A DNA stretch of 64,000 nucleotides from assembly GCF_001186365.1 (NCBI RefSeq), contig NZ_LDTZ01000014.1, forward strand, positions 558,001 through 622,000, read 5' to 3'. Source of the DNA: Gordonia jacobaea. GTDB taxonomy: Bacteria > Actinomycetota > Actinomycetes > Mycobacteriales > Mycobacteriaceae. The notes under the pieces are model-generated. The model was not told the origin of the DNA. It did not search any database and was given only the letters and a program-made list of their open reading frames with translations. Both the position numbers and the translations under genes were made by a program. How positions within the stretch are numbered: position 1 is the first letter of the stretch; every line of letters begins with the position of its first letter. Positions 7,267 through 15,240 of the stretch are shown piece after piece.

Positions 7267-8472
7267 TCACGGCCACGTGTCGAGGTAGGCGCGATAGGTG
7301 CCGACCGGAAGCGTTGCGTCGTAGGTCATTTCGCCCGAGGGTGAGAACTCCGAGATGTGCGGGGCGGTACCCCAGCTCCCGAAGGTGTATCCGTCGGCCA
7401 AAGCTTGTGCATTGCCGGTGGCGGCTGTGGCCAGGCCTGCGGGATGCGCTTGGCGTCGAACGAGAGTCGCGGTGCGTCTGGTGGGGTCGAGTCGAATCCA
7501 CTTGATGCTGGAGTCGCCGAGTTGGGTGGCAACGTTGATGTTGTTGTCGAACAAGCGAATCGTGTGGGGATCGGCGTACTCGACGTCGTGTTGGCCGAAG
7601 AAGTCTGTTCCGGGCCCCATGCGCAAGCTCGAGTGCTTTCCGCCGGCGCTCCAGAGGATCTGACCGGTACGAGCGTCGATGTTGTAGGCGGCGTTCAGGT
7701 TTCGGAAAGAGATCAGCAGGTTTCCGACCGGGTCGAGCACTATCGAGTTCATGTGGAACGGATCGAAGGTGGCTGCGCCGCCGAGCCCGGTATATTGGGC
7801 GGCCGACGCCGTGAGCGGAATATGTTGTAGTGCAGACCATTCGGTCAGTGTCCGGCCACTGGCGACGTCGACGACCGAGGCGACGCAATCGAGGAGCGTC
7901 CCGTGCTTGGGGCCACCGACGGACGTGAGGTCGGCGCTGACCTGGTGGTATGACGTGATCAGAGCCCGACCGTCTGGCGTGAGCCGGAATTCGTGGACAT
8001 CGGAGCCGAGTCCCGCAGGGGTGATCTTCTTGATGATGTGGCCACGGGTGTCGGCGATGACGTCGACGCCCGCGCCGTGACCACCTTGGCCGGAGCCTTC
8101 CCACCACGTGAGCACCTTGCGTCCCTGATAGGTCTGCGTGCGGAAGTTCGAGATACTGCCGCCTTGGGCGACGGTGTATCGCCACACGACCCGACCCGTC
8201 TTGTCCACGATCACGGCGGATTGGTCGGTGTTGCCGAGTCCGCGTGGAACGACTGGTAGCGGTACCGCTGCGGCCCACCCCGTTGTGTAGAAGATGTATC
8301 CCGAAGGTCCGCCGGGCTTGTTGACGTTCACCGTGTAGGTCGGGGTGCCGATCGGGTTGGTCGGAAGGCGAGGAGCCGCTTGCGCGGTTGCGGCACACGT
8401 GACGGCCGAACCCAGTCCAACTATGGCTGCGGTCAGTATGGCCAGAAGACGCGGCGTCGAGCGCTTACGCAT
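7267..8472 (-). CDS. Exported arylsulfotransferase-like protein
   Basis: 401 residues from ATG 8472, which has GAGGGA 6 bp upstream; a longer frame to 8535 lacks such support. A Sec signal peptide (about residues 1-33, ending ATAQAA) leads to a mature domain with repeated blade-like segments such as VVWRYTVAQGGSISNFRT, HEFRLTPDGRALIT and HDVEYADPHTIRLFDNN. These match the beta-propeller of the ASST/Asst_2 family. Classical members transfer sulfate from aryl sulfates; many actinobacterial members are uncharacterised, so the reaction is only a family guess. It should act outside the membrane. It converges with the membrane protein gene. Confidence 0.75.
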   Translation of the reverse strand: MRKRSTPRLLAILTAAIVGLGSAVTCAATAQAAPRLPTNPIGTPTYTVNVNKPGGPSGYIFYTTGWAAAVPLPVVPRGLGNTDQSAVIVDKTGRVVWRYTVAQGGSISNFRTQTYQGRKVLTWWEGSGQGGHGAGVDVIADTRGHIIKKITPAGLGSDVHEFRLTPDGRALITSYHQVSADLTSVGGPKHGTLLDCVASVVDVASGRTLTEWSALQHIPLTASAAQYTGLGGAATFDPFHMNSIVLDPVGNLLISFRNLNAAYNIDARTGQILWSAGGKHSSLRMGPGTDFFGQHDVEYADPHTIRLFDNNINVATQLGDSSIKWIRLDPTRRTATLVRRQAHPAGLATAATGNAQALADGYTFGSWGTAPHISEFSPSGEMTYDATLPVGTYRAYLDTWP

Positions 8473-8648
8473 GAGGGTCCCTCGGTAGATCGATGCGAAC
8501 TCAACGATCTTCGGGCGTTCGTGTGCCGATGACAAGCTCTCACGCGGGGTGATTTGAAACCGTGGTCCTGTCGTGTCCGGTTCGCGGAGAAGGGATTTGG
8601 GTCAAGCGCGCATAACGTACACGCCGCGTACCCCGTGTAGGAGCAAAC

Positions 8649-8972
8649 TCACCCGACGCCGGCTGCACGGAGTCCAGCGGCGACGCCTGCCGCCAGCAAG
8701 ATCACCACGATCAGCGGTGCCTTGAGCAGTGCGGCCACCACCCCGGCGGCAACTCCCGCCGGCCGCGCCCATCCGGACAGATCCTGCCCGGCGTAGAGGG
8801 CGCCGGTCGCGGCGACCGCAACAAGGAGAACCAGCGCGGCACGGTCGATCAGCGCTCGCACATTGTCCGACACTGTGATTCGTGATCGGAGCAGGGGGCC
8901 GGCCAACCGCAGGGCATAGGTACCCGCGGCCAGTACTGCGACGCCGATGAACAGTTGCGTCCCGTGCGTCAC
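8649..8972 (-). CDS. azlD: AzlD-family branched-chain amino acid export subunit
   Basis: 107 residues, GTG start overlapping the azlC stop by 4 bp (GTGA). Three to four hydrophobic helices with the family patterns TYALRLAGPLL near the start and ALLKAPLIVVILLAAGVAAG near the end are visible. AzlC and AzlD together form the LIV-E-type exporter for branched-chain amino acids or analogues in the cell membrane. AzlD is the small subunit and normally lies directly after azlC, as here. Confidence 0.88.
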   Translation of the reverse strand: MTHGTQLFIGVAVLAAGTYALRLAGPLLRSRITVSDNVRALIDRAALVLLVAVAATGALYAGQDLSGWARPAGVAAGVVAALLKAPLIVVILLAAGVAAGLRAAGVG

Positions 8973-9778
8973 GACGCACGCTCGGCGGCATGGAGTGCAC
9001 GCTCGGCGTAATGAGGCGCACGCTCGACGGTATAGGGCGCACTGTCGGCGGGATGGAGCGCACGCTCGGCAGTACGGAGCGCACGGTCCGCGCCGCGGCG
9101 GGGGAGCGGCACGCCGGCAAGGAGCCCGGTAAGGGCGAGCAGGACCGGGACGCCCGCGGGGACGAACGGCGTTGTGGCAACGGCGATCACGGCGCCCAGG
9201 GCCAGCGACGCGCCGAGCTTGCCGCGCTCGGAACGGTGTGCGCGCACTGCCGAGATCGCCAGTGCGGCCAAGAGTGCGGGGAACGCGGCGTCGAGTCCAA
9301 GTGTCTCGGGGCTCGAGATGATCTGCCCCGCAGCGGAACCCACGGCTGATCCCGCCGGCCACGAGACGAGCACACCGATCCCGCACCACAGGAAGGCGGC
9401 ACGCGCACGCTCGGCGTCGGGTGCAGCGGCGGTCAGGGCGGCCGTCTCGTCGTTCACCATGTGAGCGCCGACGAGTCGGCGCATGCCCGACCCGAGGTAC
9501 GGCCCGACGGACAAGCCGTAGCCGAGGTTGCGGGTGTTGACGAGCAGGCCGGCGAGCGCGCCGACGATAGGCAGTCCGCCGGTGGCGATGATGCCGACGA
9601 AGACGAACTCGCTCGAACCGGCCATCACCACGCAGGCGATGGTCAGGATCTGCCACCAACTCAACCCTGCGCTGTGACCGGCGACGCCGTACGAGCATCC
9701 GATGACGAACACCGACATCGCCATCACTGCGACGCTGCGCAGCGTGCCGTAGCCGAGTGTTTCCCATGACGAACGCAT
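8969..9778 (-). CDS. azlC: AzlC-family branched-chain amino acid exporter
   Basis: 269 residues from ATG 9778. Hydrophobic segments and family motifs (FVIGCSYGVAGHSAGLSWWQ, MAGSSEFVFVGI, LLVNTRNLGYGLS) identify the large subunit of the LIV-E exporter. The last ~40 residues are not family-like: they are five imperfect 7-residue units ending ERA, encoded by a 21-bp tandem repeat, and look like repeat DNA grown into the 3' end of the gene. The start is only 18 bp from the divergent XRE-cupin regulator, with an inverted repeat over that regulator's start, so the regulator very likely controls azlCD. Confidence 0.87.
   Translation of the reverse strand: MRSSWETLGYGTLRSVAVMAMSVFVIGCSYGVAGHSAGLSWWQILTIACVVMAGSSEFVFVGIIATGGLPIVGALAGLLVNTRNLGYGLSVGPYLGSGMRRLVGAHMVNDETAALTAAAPDAERARAAFLWCGIGVLVSWPAGSAVGSAAGQIISSPETLGLDAAFPALLAALAISAVRAHRSERGKLGASLALGAVIAVATTPFVPAGVPVLLALTGLLAGVPLPRRGADRALRTAERALHPADSAPYTVERAPHYAERALHAAERAS
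8976..9080 (+). repeat. Five 21-bp tandem units inside azlC 3' end
   Basis: Five units of 21 bp (consensus near GCACGCTCGGCGGTATGGAG) run without gaps. Each encodes seven residues on the minus strand, so the azlC frame stays open. Length and the core GCTCG resemble the 21-bp arrays at 36.3 and 44.8 kb, but identity to them is only moderate. Confidence 0.8.
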
Positions 9779-9786
9779 GACCACTA

Positions 9787-9813
9787 TGATGAACATATGG
9801 GTACTGTTCGTCA
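9787..9813 (+). promoter_or_regulatory. Inverted repeat over the regulator start codon
   Basis: TGATGAACA (9787-9795) and TGTTCGTCA (9805-9813), one mismatch, 9-bp spacer. The site begins 9 bp from the azlC start and covers the proposed ATG of the XRE-cupin gene, so binding would block both divergent genes. Confidence 0.55.
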
Positions 9814-10435
9814 AGATGAACACTCGGACGATTCATCGAACGATCACCTCGGTGGTGCCGCTGGTCGGGCCGAGGCTGCGCCGACGGCGTCCGGCCCCAC
9901 CGCGGTGATCGCCGCGGCGCTCAAGCGTGAGCGGGCTCGCGTGGGCCTGTCGATCGGCGAACTCGCACGGCGTGCAGGCATCGGGAAATCGACGTTGTCG
10001 CAGCTAGAGCAGGGTCTCGGCAACCCGAGCATCGAGACCGTCTGGGCGCTGAGCGAGGCGCTCGGCCTGACCTTCTCCGACCTCGTCGACACCCCGCCCC
10101 GTCGAGTGGAGGTGATCAGGTTCGGCGACGGGCCGGCGATTCCCTCTGCGACCGCCGAGTACATCTCGACGCTCTTGTCCGCGGCGTCGCCGTCGTCGCG
10201 GCGCGATATCTTCTTGCTGCGCGCCGAGCCGGGAGAGCCGAAAGTGTCTCGCCCGCACGCGCGCGGCGTCGTCGAACATGTCGTTCTGTGCGCGGGGAAG
10301 GCGCTGGTCGGTCCTCTCGATGATCCGGTGGAACTGCTGCCCGGCGACTTCATCTCCTATCCCGGAGATGCCGACCATGTCTTCGACGCGCTGGAGCCCG
10401 GCACGTTCGCGGTACTGGTCAGCGAAGCTTTCTGA
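9797..10435 (+). CDS. XRE-family regulator with cupin sensor domain
   Basis: 212 residues from ATG 9797; a downstream GTG at 9907 would remove a low-complexity N-terminal stretch and must be considered because 9797 is only 18 bp from the divergent azlC start. Residues about 40-100 form a lambda-type HTH (LSIGELARRAGIGKSTLSQL, EQGLGNPSIETVWALSEALG). Residues about 130-210 form a small cupin (HARGVVEHVVLCAGKALVGP, PGDFISYPGDADHVFDALEP). Proteins of this build commonly control amino acid exporters such as AzlCD, sensing a small ligand through the cupin. A 278-bp gene-free stretch follows. Confidence 0.87.
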   Translation: MGTVRQDEHSDDSSNDHLGGAAGRAEAAPTASGPTAVIAAALKRERARVGLSIGELARRAGIGKSTLSQLEQGLGNPSIETVWALSEALGLTFSDLVDTPPRRVEVIRFGDGPAIPSATAEYISTLLSAASPSSRRDIFLLRAEPGEPKVSRPHARGVVEHVVLCAGKALVGPLDDPVELLPGDFISYPGDADHVFDALEPGTFAVLVSEAF

Positions 10436-10713
10436 CATTTCCGCCGCAACCACTTCGGAGCGCAAACGTGACCGCGCTCACCATGATTCGCTCACTCGGA
10501 CGACCTCGCGTACGGTGTACATATTGGCGTGCACAGACATAGCCAACGCGTCGTAGATCGCAATTCTCGCGGCGGGTCCCCCACATAGCCCGGGGTCGAC
10601 CACCGCTCTTTGACTTCATACGGCGAAACGACTTCGCGCACCCGCGATTTCGCCACCACAGCACAGGCCATAGTGGTCCACAGTGCTGATGAGCACGTAG
10701 AGAGACCTTTTAC

Positions 10714-12219
10714 ATGACTACATTTGCCGAGCTCGGCGTACCTGCCGAGATCGTGAAAGTCCTTGCCGCGGATGGAAAATCCGAGGCTTTCCCCATCCAG
10801 ACCGACACCCTTCCCGCCACGCTCGACGGCGGCGACGTCCTCGGCCGCGGCCGCACGGGATCTGGTAAGACACTTGCGTTTTCGATTCCGCTCGTGGCCG
10901 GGCTCGCCGAGCTCGACGTCGACCGCGTCCCCGGCGCACCCACCGGCCTCATCCTCGCGCCGACGCGCGAGCTGGCCACACAGATCGCCACCGCGGTCGA
11001 GCCGCTGGCAAAGGCCGTCGGCCTGACCGTGACCACGATCTTCGGTGGCGTCAAACAGGCTCGTCAGGAGCAGGCGCTCGGGCGCGGCGTCGACATCGTC
11101 GTCGCATGCCCCGGACGCCTCGAAGACCTGATGCAGCAGCGCATCGTTCGTCTCGACAACGTCGAGATCACCGTCATCGACGAGGCCGACCACATGGCCG
11201 ACCTGGGCTTCCTTCCCGGAGTCACCCGAATCCTGGCCGCAACGCCTGCCGACGGACAGCGGATGCTCTTCTCGGCCACCCTCGACCGCGGCGTCGACAA
11301 GCTGGCCAAGCGCTTCCTCGACAATCCGACGATGCACTCGGTCGACGAGGCCACATCGCCCGTCGAGGCCATGACGCACCACGTCTTCGAGATCGAGCAC
11401 GCCGACAAGAACGCCATGGTCGCCGAGCTCGCATCGGGAACGGGACGTCGAATCCTCTTCACACGCACCAAGCATCAGGCGCGCAAGCTCGCCAAGAAGC
11501 TCACCTCCGATGGCATCCCCGCCGTCGACCTGCACGGCAATCTGTCTCAGCCGCAACGTGATCGGAACCTGAAGGCGTTCGGCGAGGGCGGTGTGCGCGT
11601 GCTCGTGGCCACCGACGTCGCCGCGCGTGGTGTGCACGTCGATGCCATCGAGCTCGTCGTCCACGTCGACCCGCCTGCCGAGCACAAGGCGTACCTCCAC
11701 CGCTCCGGCCGCACCGCACGTGCGGGCAACGCGGGCGACGTCGTCACGCTGTGCCTGCCGGACCAGCGTCGCGACGTTGCCGGCCTGCTCGGCAAGGCTG
11801 CGATCAAGGTCAAGCCGGTTCGGGTGCGCCCGAGCTCGGCGGAGGTCGACGCTCTCGTCGGCGCACGCGCCGAGCGAGTCGAGCCGACACCGGAGCCCGC
11901 CCGCCCGGCCGGACAGTCCCGTCAGGGAGCCGGCGGTGGACGTGGTCGCGGAGGCGCCAACGGGGCACGACGCCGCAGCGGCGGACCTCGTGACGGACGC
12001 GGTGCGCAGAGCTCGCGCGGCTCCGGCCAGCGTGGCTCCGCGCAGGGCGGTTCAGGTCAGCGCAGTTCCGGACAGCGCAGTTCCGGACAGGGCGCCTCGA
12101 GCCAGCGCGGCTCAGGCCAGGCGCGCGGCGGACAGTCGCGCGGTCAGCAGAACACGCAGAGTCGCGGTCAGCAGCGCGGCGGCGGTCGCGTCAGGCATCA
12201 AGCGGCGCGAACCGCTTGA
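10714..12219 (+). CDS. DEAD-box RNA helicase with disordered RGG/SGQ tail
   Basis: 501 residues. All core motifs are present: Q motif FPIQTD, motif I GRGRTGSGKT, Ia PTRELA, II DEAD, III SAT, IV ILFTRTK, V ATDVAARGVH and VI HRSGRTARAG. It is a RhlE-like helicase that unwinds short RNA duplexes, probably in ribosome assembly or cold adaptation. After about residue 390 comes a tail of Gly, Ser, Gln and Arg repeats (SGQRSSGQ, RGQQ), a disordered RNA-binding type. The gene is preceded by 278 bp without a gene, so it may have a long leader, as many cold-shock helicases do. Its last 29 bp overlap the convergent neighbour. Confidence 0.93.
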   Translation: MTTFAELGVPAEIVKVLAADGKSEAFPIQTDTLPATLDGGDVLGRGRTGSGKTLAFSIPLVAGLAELDVDRVPGAPTGLILAPTRELATQIATAVEPLAKAVGLTVTTIFGGVKQARQEQALGRGVDIVVACPGRLEDLMQQRIVRLDNVEITVIDEADHMADLGFLPGVTRILAATPADGQRMLFSATLDRGVDKLAKRFLDNPTMHSVDEATSPVEAMTHHVFEIEHADKNAMVAELASGTGRRILFTRTKHQARKLAKKLTSDGIPAVDLHGNLSQPQRDRNLKAFGEGGVRVLVATDVAARGVHVDAIELVVHVDPPAEHKAYLHRSGRTARAGNAGDVVTLCLPDQRRDVAGLLGKAAIKVKPVRVRPSSAEVDALVGARAERVEPTPEPARPAGQSRQGAGGGRGRGGANGARRRSGGPRDGRGAQSSRGSGQRGSAQGGSGQRSSGQRSSGQGASSQRGSGQARGGQSRGQQNTQSRGQQRGGGRVRHQAARTA

Positions 12220-13009
12220 TCAGATGGGTAGCGAGCCATGGACTGGGACCCCAGGCCATGGCTCGTCCTGTCAGTAGTGCACGCATCGGCGACATGCGGC
12301 CGTAGCCGATGAGCACCCCCGCGGCTGGTTTGACGCTCACATAGAGATCAGGGTCGACATGCTCGTCGGGGTTGATCTCGAGATGCCCGTCGGTGAACTG
12401 GTAGATAAAGCGTTCGTCGGTTCCGCGGAACCGGATTTCGAATGTGGCGTCGGGTGGCGACGATTCTCCGAGGTGATCGATCCAGCACGGCAACAGCTGG
12501 TGCCTGCCCCGTGCGACCAGCGGTGCGACGCCCGGGTCGAGTTCCCAGTGGGCGCCGATCGCCCGTGCGATGTCGTGGCCGTGGACGGTCATCTTGCCGA
12601 TCAGAATGCCCAGTGCGGAGTCGGCACGGACCCCACGACAGTCGCCCTCGACGGCCATGACGGGCACTCGCGCACCGAAGCGGCCGACGAGATCGAGTAG
12701 TTCGTCGAGTTCGTCGACGAGTCTCTGTGCGAGCTTGTGCACGTCCCTCGTGGGCAAATTCGCGATCTGTTTCGCGTAGATGTCCTTGAGATCAGACGGG
12801 CGGCTCGGCCACGCCGTGGCGCCACATGCCAGTTCGAGGTAGCGGGAGGGCTCGCTGGCGACGTGTCCGACGCACTCCGCGATGGTCCACTTCGACCGCC
12901 TGCCCAGCGACACGTCTGGATTGTCGATGTTGCACACGAGGTCGACGAAATTCTGAGCTGTCGCTCGTGCGGCGTCGATATAGGCAAAGCGTGAAAGCGT
13001 GTTGTTCAT
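12191..13009 (-). CDS. Maleylpyruvate isomerase-type (DinB/SCP2) protein
   Basis: 272 residues from ATG 13009; a frame extending to 13135 is not supported by a ribosome site. The N-terminal half (about 10-170) has the helical mycothiol-dependent metalloprotein pattern (KWTIAECVGHVASEPSRYLE, later KMTVHGHDIARAIG with metal-type His). The C-terminal part (about 185-270) resembles an SCP2-like lipid-binding domain (TFEIRFRGTDERFIYQFTDG). Members of TIGR03083-type families are thought to act on mycothiol adducts; the substrate here is unknown. It overlaps the helicase gene tail to tail by 29 bp. Confidence 0.75.
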   Translation of the reverse strand: MNNTLSRFAYIDAARATAQNFVDLVCNIDNPDVSLGRRSKWTIAECVGHVASEPSRYLELACGATAWPSRPSDLKDIYAKQIANLPTRDVHKLAQRLVDELDELLDLVGRFGARVPVMAVEGDCRGVRADSALGILIGKMTVHGHDIARAIGAHWELDPGVAPLVARGRHQLLPCWIDHLGESSPPDATFEIRFRGTDERFIYQFTDGHLEINPDEHVDPDLYVSVKPAAGVLIGYGRMSPMRALLTGRAMAWGPSPWLATHLIKRFAPLDA

Positions 13010-13118
13010 CCCCAGGCCACCCCCGTCGCGGGATGACGATACTCGCGAGCGCATGTCTATGCGATGCTCAGGCGGTGTCATTCGAACGTAGGAAACCGAA
13101 TTGTGACATTGCGTCGAT

Positions 13119-13625
13119 TCAGATACCGGCGGCACTCAAAATTGCGGAGCGTACAGCGGCAAAACAGTCGTCGGCGTCCGACTCTGGCCCGAGCCCGATG
13201 TGACAGGTGTTGCCCAGCGGCCCGGCGTCGCCGAAGCCGGACACCGTGAACCCGCGTTGGGCAGGATCGGTCGACAACGAGTCCGTCGGAGACAGCGTGG
13301 CCTGCGCAAATGGCACCGAAGTCACGACGACCCCCTTACTCGACCCGACCACCTCGACGATCAGATGCGCGGGCGTCAGCACGACGAGAGTCCCGAAATC
13401 GGTGTCCTCGGTGTCGGGCTCCAAGCTCTGTGGCGCCAGCGGACCCGGCTTCACCGACTGCGAACTGCGCGTCACCCACGCGGGGGACTGATCGTCAAGT
13501 TCTAGTCCCTCGTCCTTGACGTACTCGCGGAGTCCGAGGCGCATTTCCGTCGCGAGCAGTGGCAGGTTGGCCTCGGTCGTCGTGCGGTTGTATTCGGCGT
13601 GCTGAGTCGGCTTCGAAGGGCTCAT
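13119..13625 (-). CDS. Conserved-type hypothetical cytosolic protein
   Basis: 168 residues, ATG 13625, no signal peptide or membrane segment. The chain looks like a compact alpha/beta domain with regular strands (GTLVVLTPAHLIVEVVG, GVVVTSVPF) and a C-terminal helix (CFAAVRSAILSAAG). I do not recognise the family. It lies 17 bp downstream of the fprB stop on the same strand, so it may be the last gene of the diiron protein - fprB transcript. Confidence 0.6.
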   Translation of the reverse strand: MSPSKPTQHAEYNRTTTEANLPLLATEMRLGLREYVKDEGLELDDQSPAWVTRSSQSVKPGPLAPQSLEPDTEDTDFGTLVVLTPAHLIVEVVGSSKGVVVTSVPFAQATLSPTDSLSTDPAQRGFTVSGFGDAGPLGNTCHIGLGPESDADDCFAAVRSAILSAAGI

Positions 13626-13642
13626 GCCCGCAAATCTACCGA

Positions 13643-15193
13643 TCAGCGGCCGGCCCGGACGAGCGTTGCGCGCGACCCCCGCGTCGGTCTGCGCTTCGAT
13701 CCCCGGGTCGGTCTCGGCAACAGGCCGGCTTCGAGGTCGGCCAACAACGAGGCGACGGTCTCGCCGGAGTCGGTCTTGTTGGTACCGATGAAGCCTGACG
13801 GCCCGCGCTTGATCCAGCCGGTCACGTACATGCCCGGCACGCGACGACCGTCGTCGACGACGCGTCCTGCGTCGTGCGGGATCAGTGCGCGCGCGGCGTC
13901 GAAGGGAAGTCCCGGGACGGGCTGACCCCGGTACCCGACCGAGGTGAGAATCAGTCCCGCGGGGAGCGTCGTCGTCGTGGAAGGGCCCGTTCGTTGCGAG
14001 TTTGCGACGACGAGCCCATCGGCGGCCCCCGACCCGTCGACCGACACCGCCTGCGGTGTGTGGTGGAACGCGAGGCGGATGTGGCGACCCGAGACGGGCT
14101 CGTCGGTCGCCAGTTCTGCCAGGAGTTCGAGCTTGGTCCGTGCCACCGGGTCGAGGTTGTCGTGCGAGACGTCCGTGAAGGCGGAGACGTCGGTGACCAC
14201 TCGCACGCCGTTGTCGACGAGGCCGACGAGTTCGGGCAACGTGAAGGCGGCATGTTCCGGACCTCGACGCCCGAGCACGGTGACCTGCTCAATCGACGAA
14301 GACTCCAGCGCGGCAAGCGCACGAGGCGCGATCGATGTGTCGGCCAGGCGCCCTGCACCTCCGACGAGGATGCGCGCGACGTCGAGCGCGACGTTGCCAT
14401 TTCCGACCACGACCGCACAGGGGTGCGACAGGTCGGGATCGAGCGAGGCGAAGTCGGGATGGCCGTTGTACCAACCGACGAACGACGTGGCCGATCCGAC
14501 GCCGGGAGCGTCGATGTTCTCGATCTCGAGGCGACGATCCGTCGGCGCACCTCCCGCCCAGATCACCGCGTGATGCCGTGCGCGCAGGTCGTCGAGCGTG
14601 ATGTCACGGCCGATCTCGGTGTCGAGAAGGATCTCGACTCGTGGATTGCGGGCGATGTCGTCGAACAGGTCGATGACCTGTCGGGTTCGTGTGTGATCCG
14701 GGGCGACGCCGTAGCGCGCGAGGCCGAAGGGGCGTCGGAGGCGTTCGTAGATAATCACCGACACCGCGCGGTGGCGGAGCAGGTCGTCGGCCGCATACAT
14801 CGCCGACGGCCCCGATCCGACGATGCCCACTGACACGGGCTCTTCGATGCCGAGTGCCCGCGGGTGCTCGATCGGCGCGAGTGGAAGCCGCTGCACCGGG
14901 TCGACGGGAAACCGTGCGTCGGTGAGACCGAGCTGTCCGTCGGCCGCGTAGGCGAGGGCGTTGATGTCGGCAAAACGTTCCTGCCCCAGGGGGATTCGAT
15001 GAGAAGGAACGATCGCCCCGACCGGACACGCGCTGACGCATGCTCCGCAGTCGACGCAGGTCGTCGGATCGATGTAGAGCATCTCCGACGTCGCGAAGTC
15101 CGGCTCGTCCGGTGTCGGGTGGATGCAGTTGACGGGGCACGCGTAAACGCATGAGGCGTCGCCGCAGCACGATTGGGTCACGACATGTGGCAT
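13643..15193 (-). CDS. fprB: Ferredoxin/ferredoxin-NADP+ reductase FprB
   Basis: 516 residues. Residues 1-70 are a bacterial-type ferredoxin with two cysteine clusters (CCGDASCVYACPVNC and CVDCGACVSACPVGA) for two Fe-S centres. From about 105 on follows an adrenodoxin-reductase-like flavoprotein with an FAD-binding GxGxxx (VGIVGSGPSAMYAA), an NADP-binding GNGNVALDVARIL and a C-terminal GWIKRGPSGFIGTNK. It passes electrons from NADPH through FAD to its own iron-sulfur domain and on to a partner. The diiron protein gene directly upstream on the same strand is the obvious client; the pair matches Rv0885-Rv0886 in M. tuberculosis. Confidence 0.95.
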   Translation of the reverse strand: MPHVVTQSCCGDASCVYACPVNCIHPTPDEPDFATSEMLYIDPTTCVDCGACVSACPVGAIVPSHRIPLGQERFADINALAYAADGQLGLTDARFPVDPVQRLPLAPIEHPRALGIEEPVSVGIVGSGPSAMYAADDLLRHRAVSVIIYERLRRPFGLARYGVAPDHTRTRQVIDLFDDIARNPRVEILLDTEIGRDITLDDLRARHHAVIWAGGAPTDRRLEIENIDAPGVGSATSFVGWYNGHPDFASLDPDLSHPCAVVVGNGNVALDVARILVGGAGRLADTSIAPRALAALESSSIEQVTVLGRRGPEHAAFTLPELVGLVDNGVRVVTDVSAFTDVSHDNLDPVARTKLELLAELATDEPVSGRHIRLAFHHTPQAVSVDGSGAADGLVVANSQRTGPSTTTTLPAGLILTSVGYRGQPVPGLPFDAARALIPHDAGRVVDDGRRVPGMYVTGWIKRGPSGFIGTNKTDSGETVASLLADLEAGLLPRPTRGSKRRPTRGSRATLVRAGR

Positions 15194-15240
15194 GTGTTGG
15201 GCCCGTTACTCTTTCGGTGACATAAGTGAAGTGATCGGGC

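Noticed and set aside
10436..10713. A small gene or RNA before the helicase
   Set aside because: Minus-strand frames are shadows of the helicase region and no conserved structure was recognised; a long 5' leader is the simpler view.
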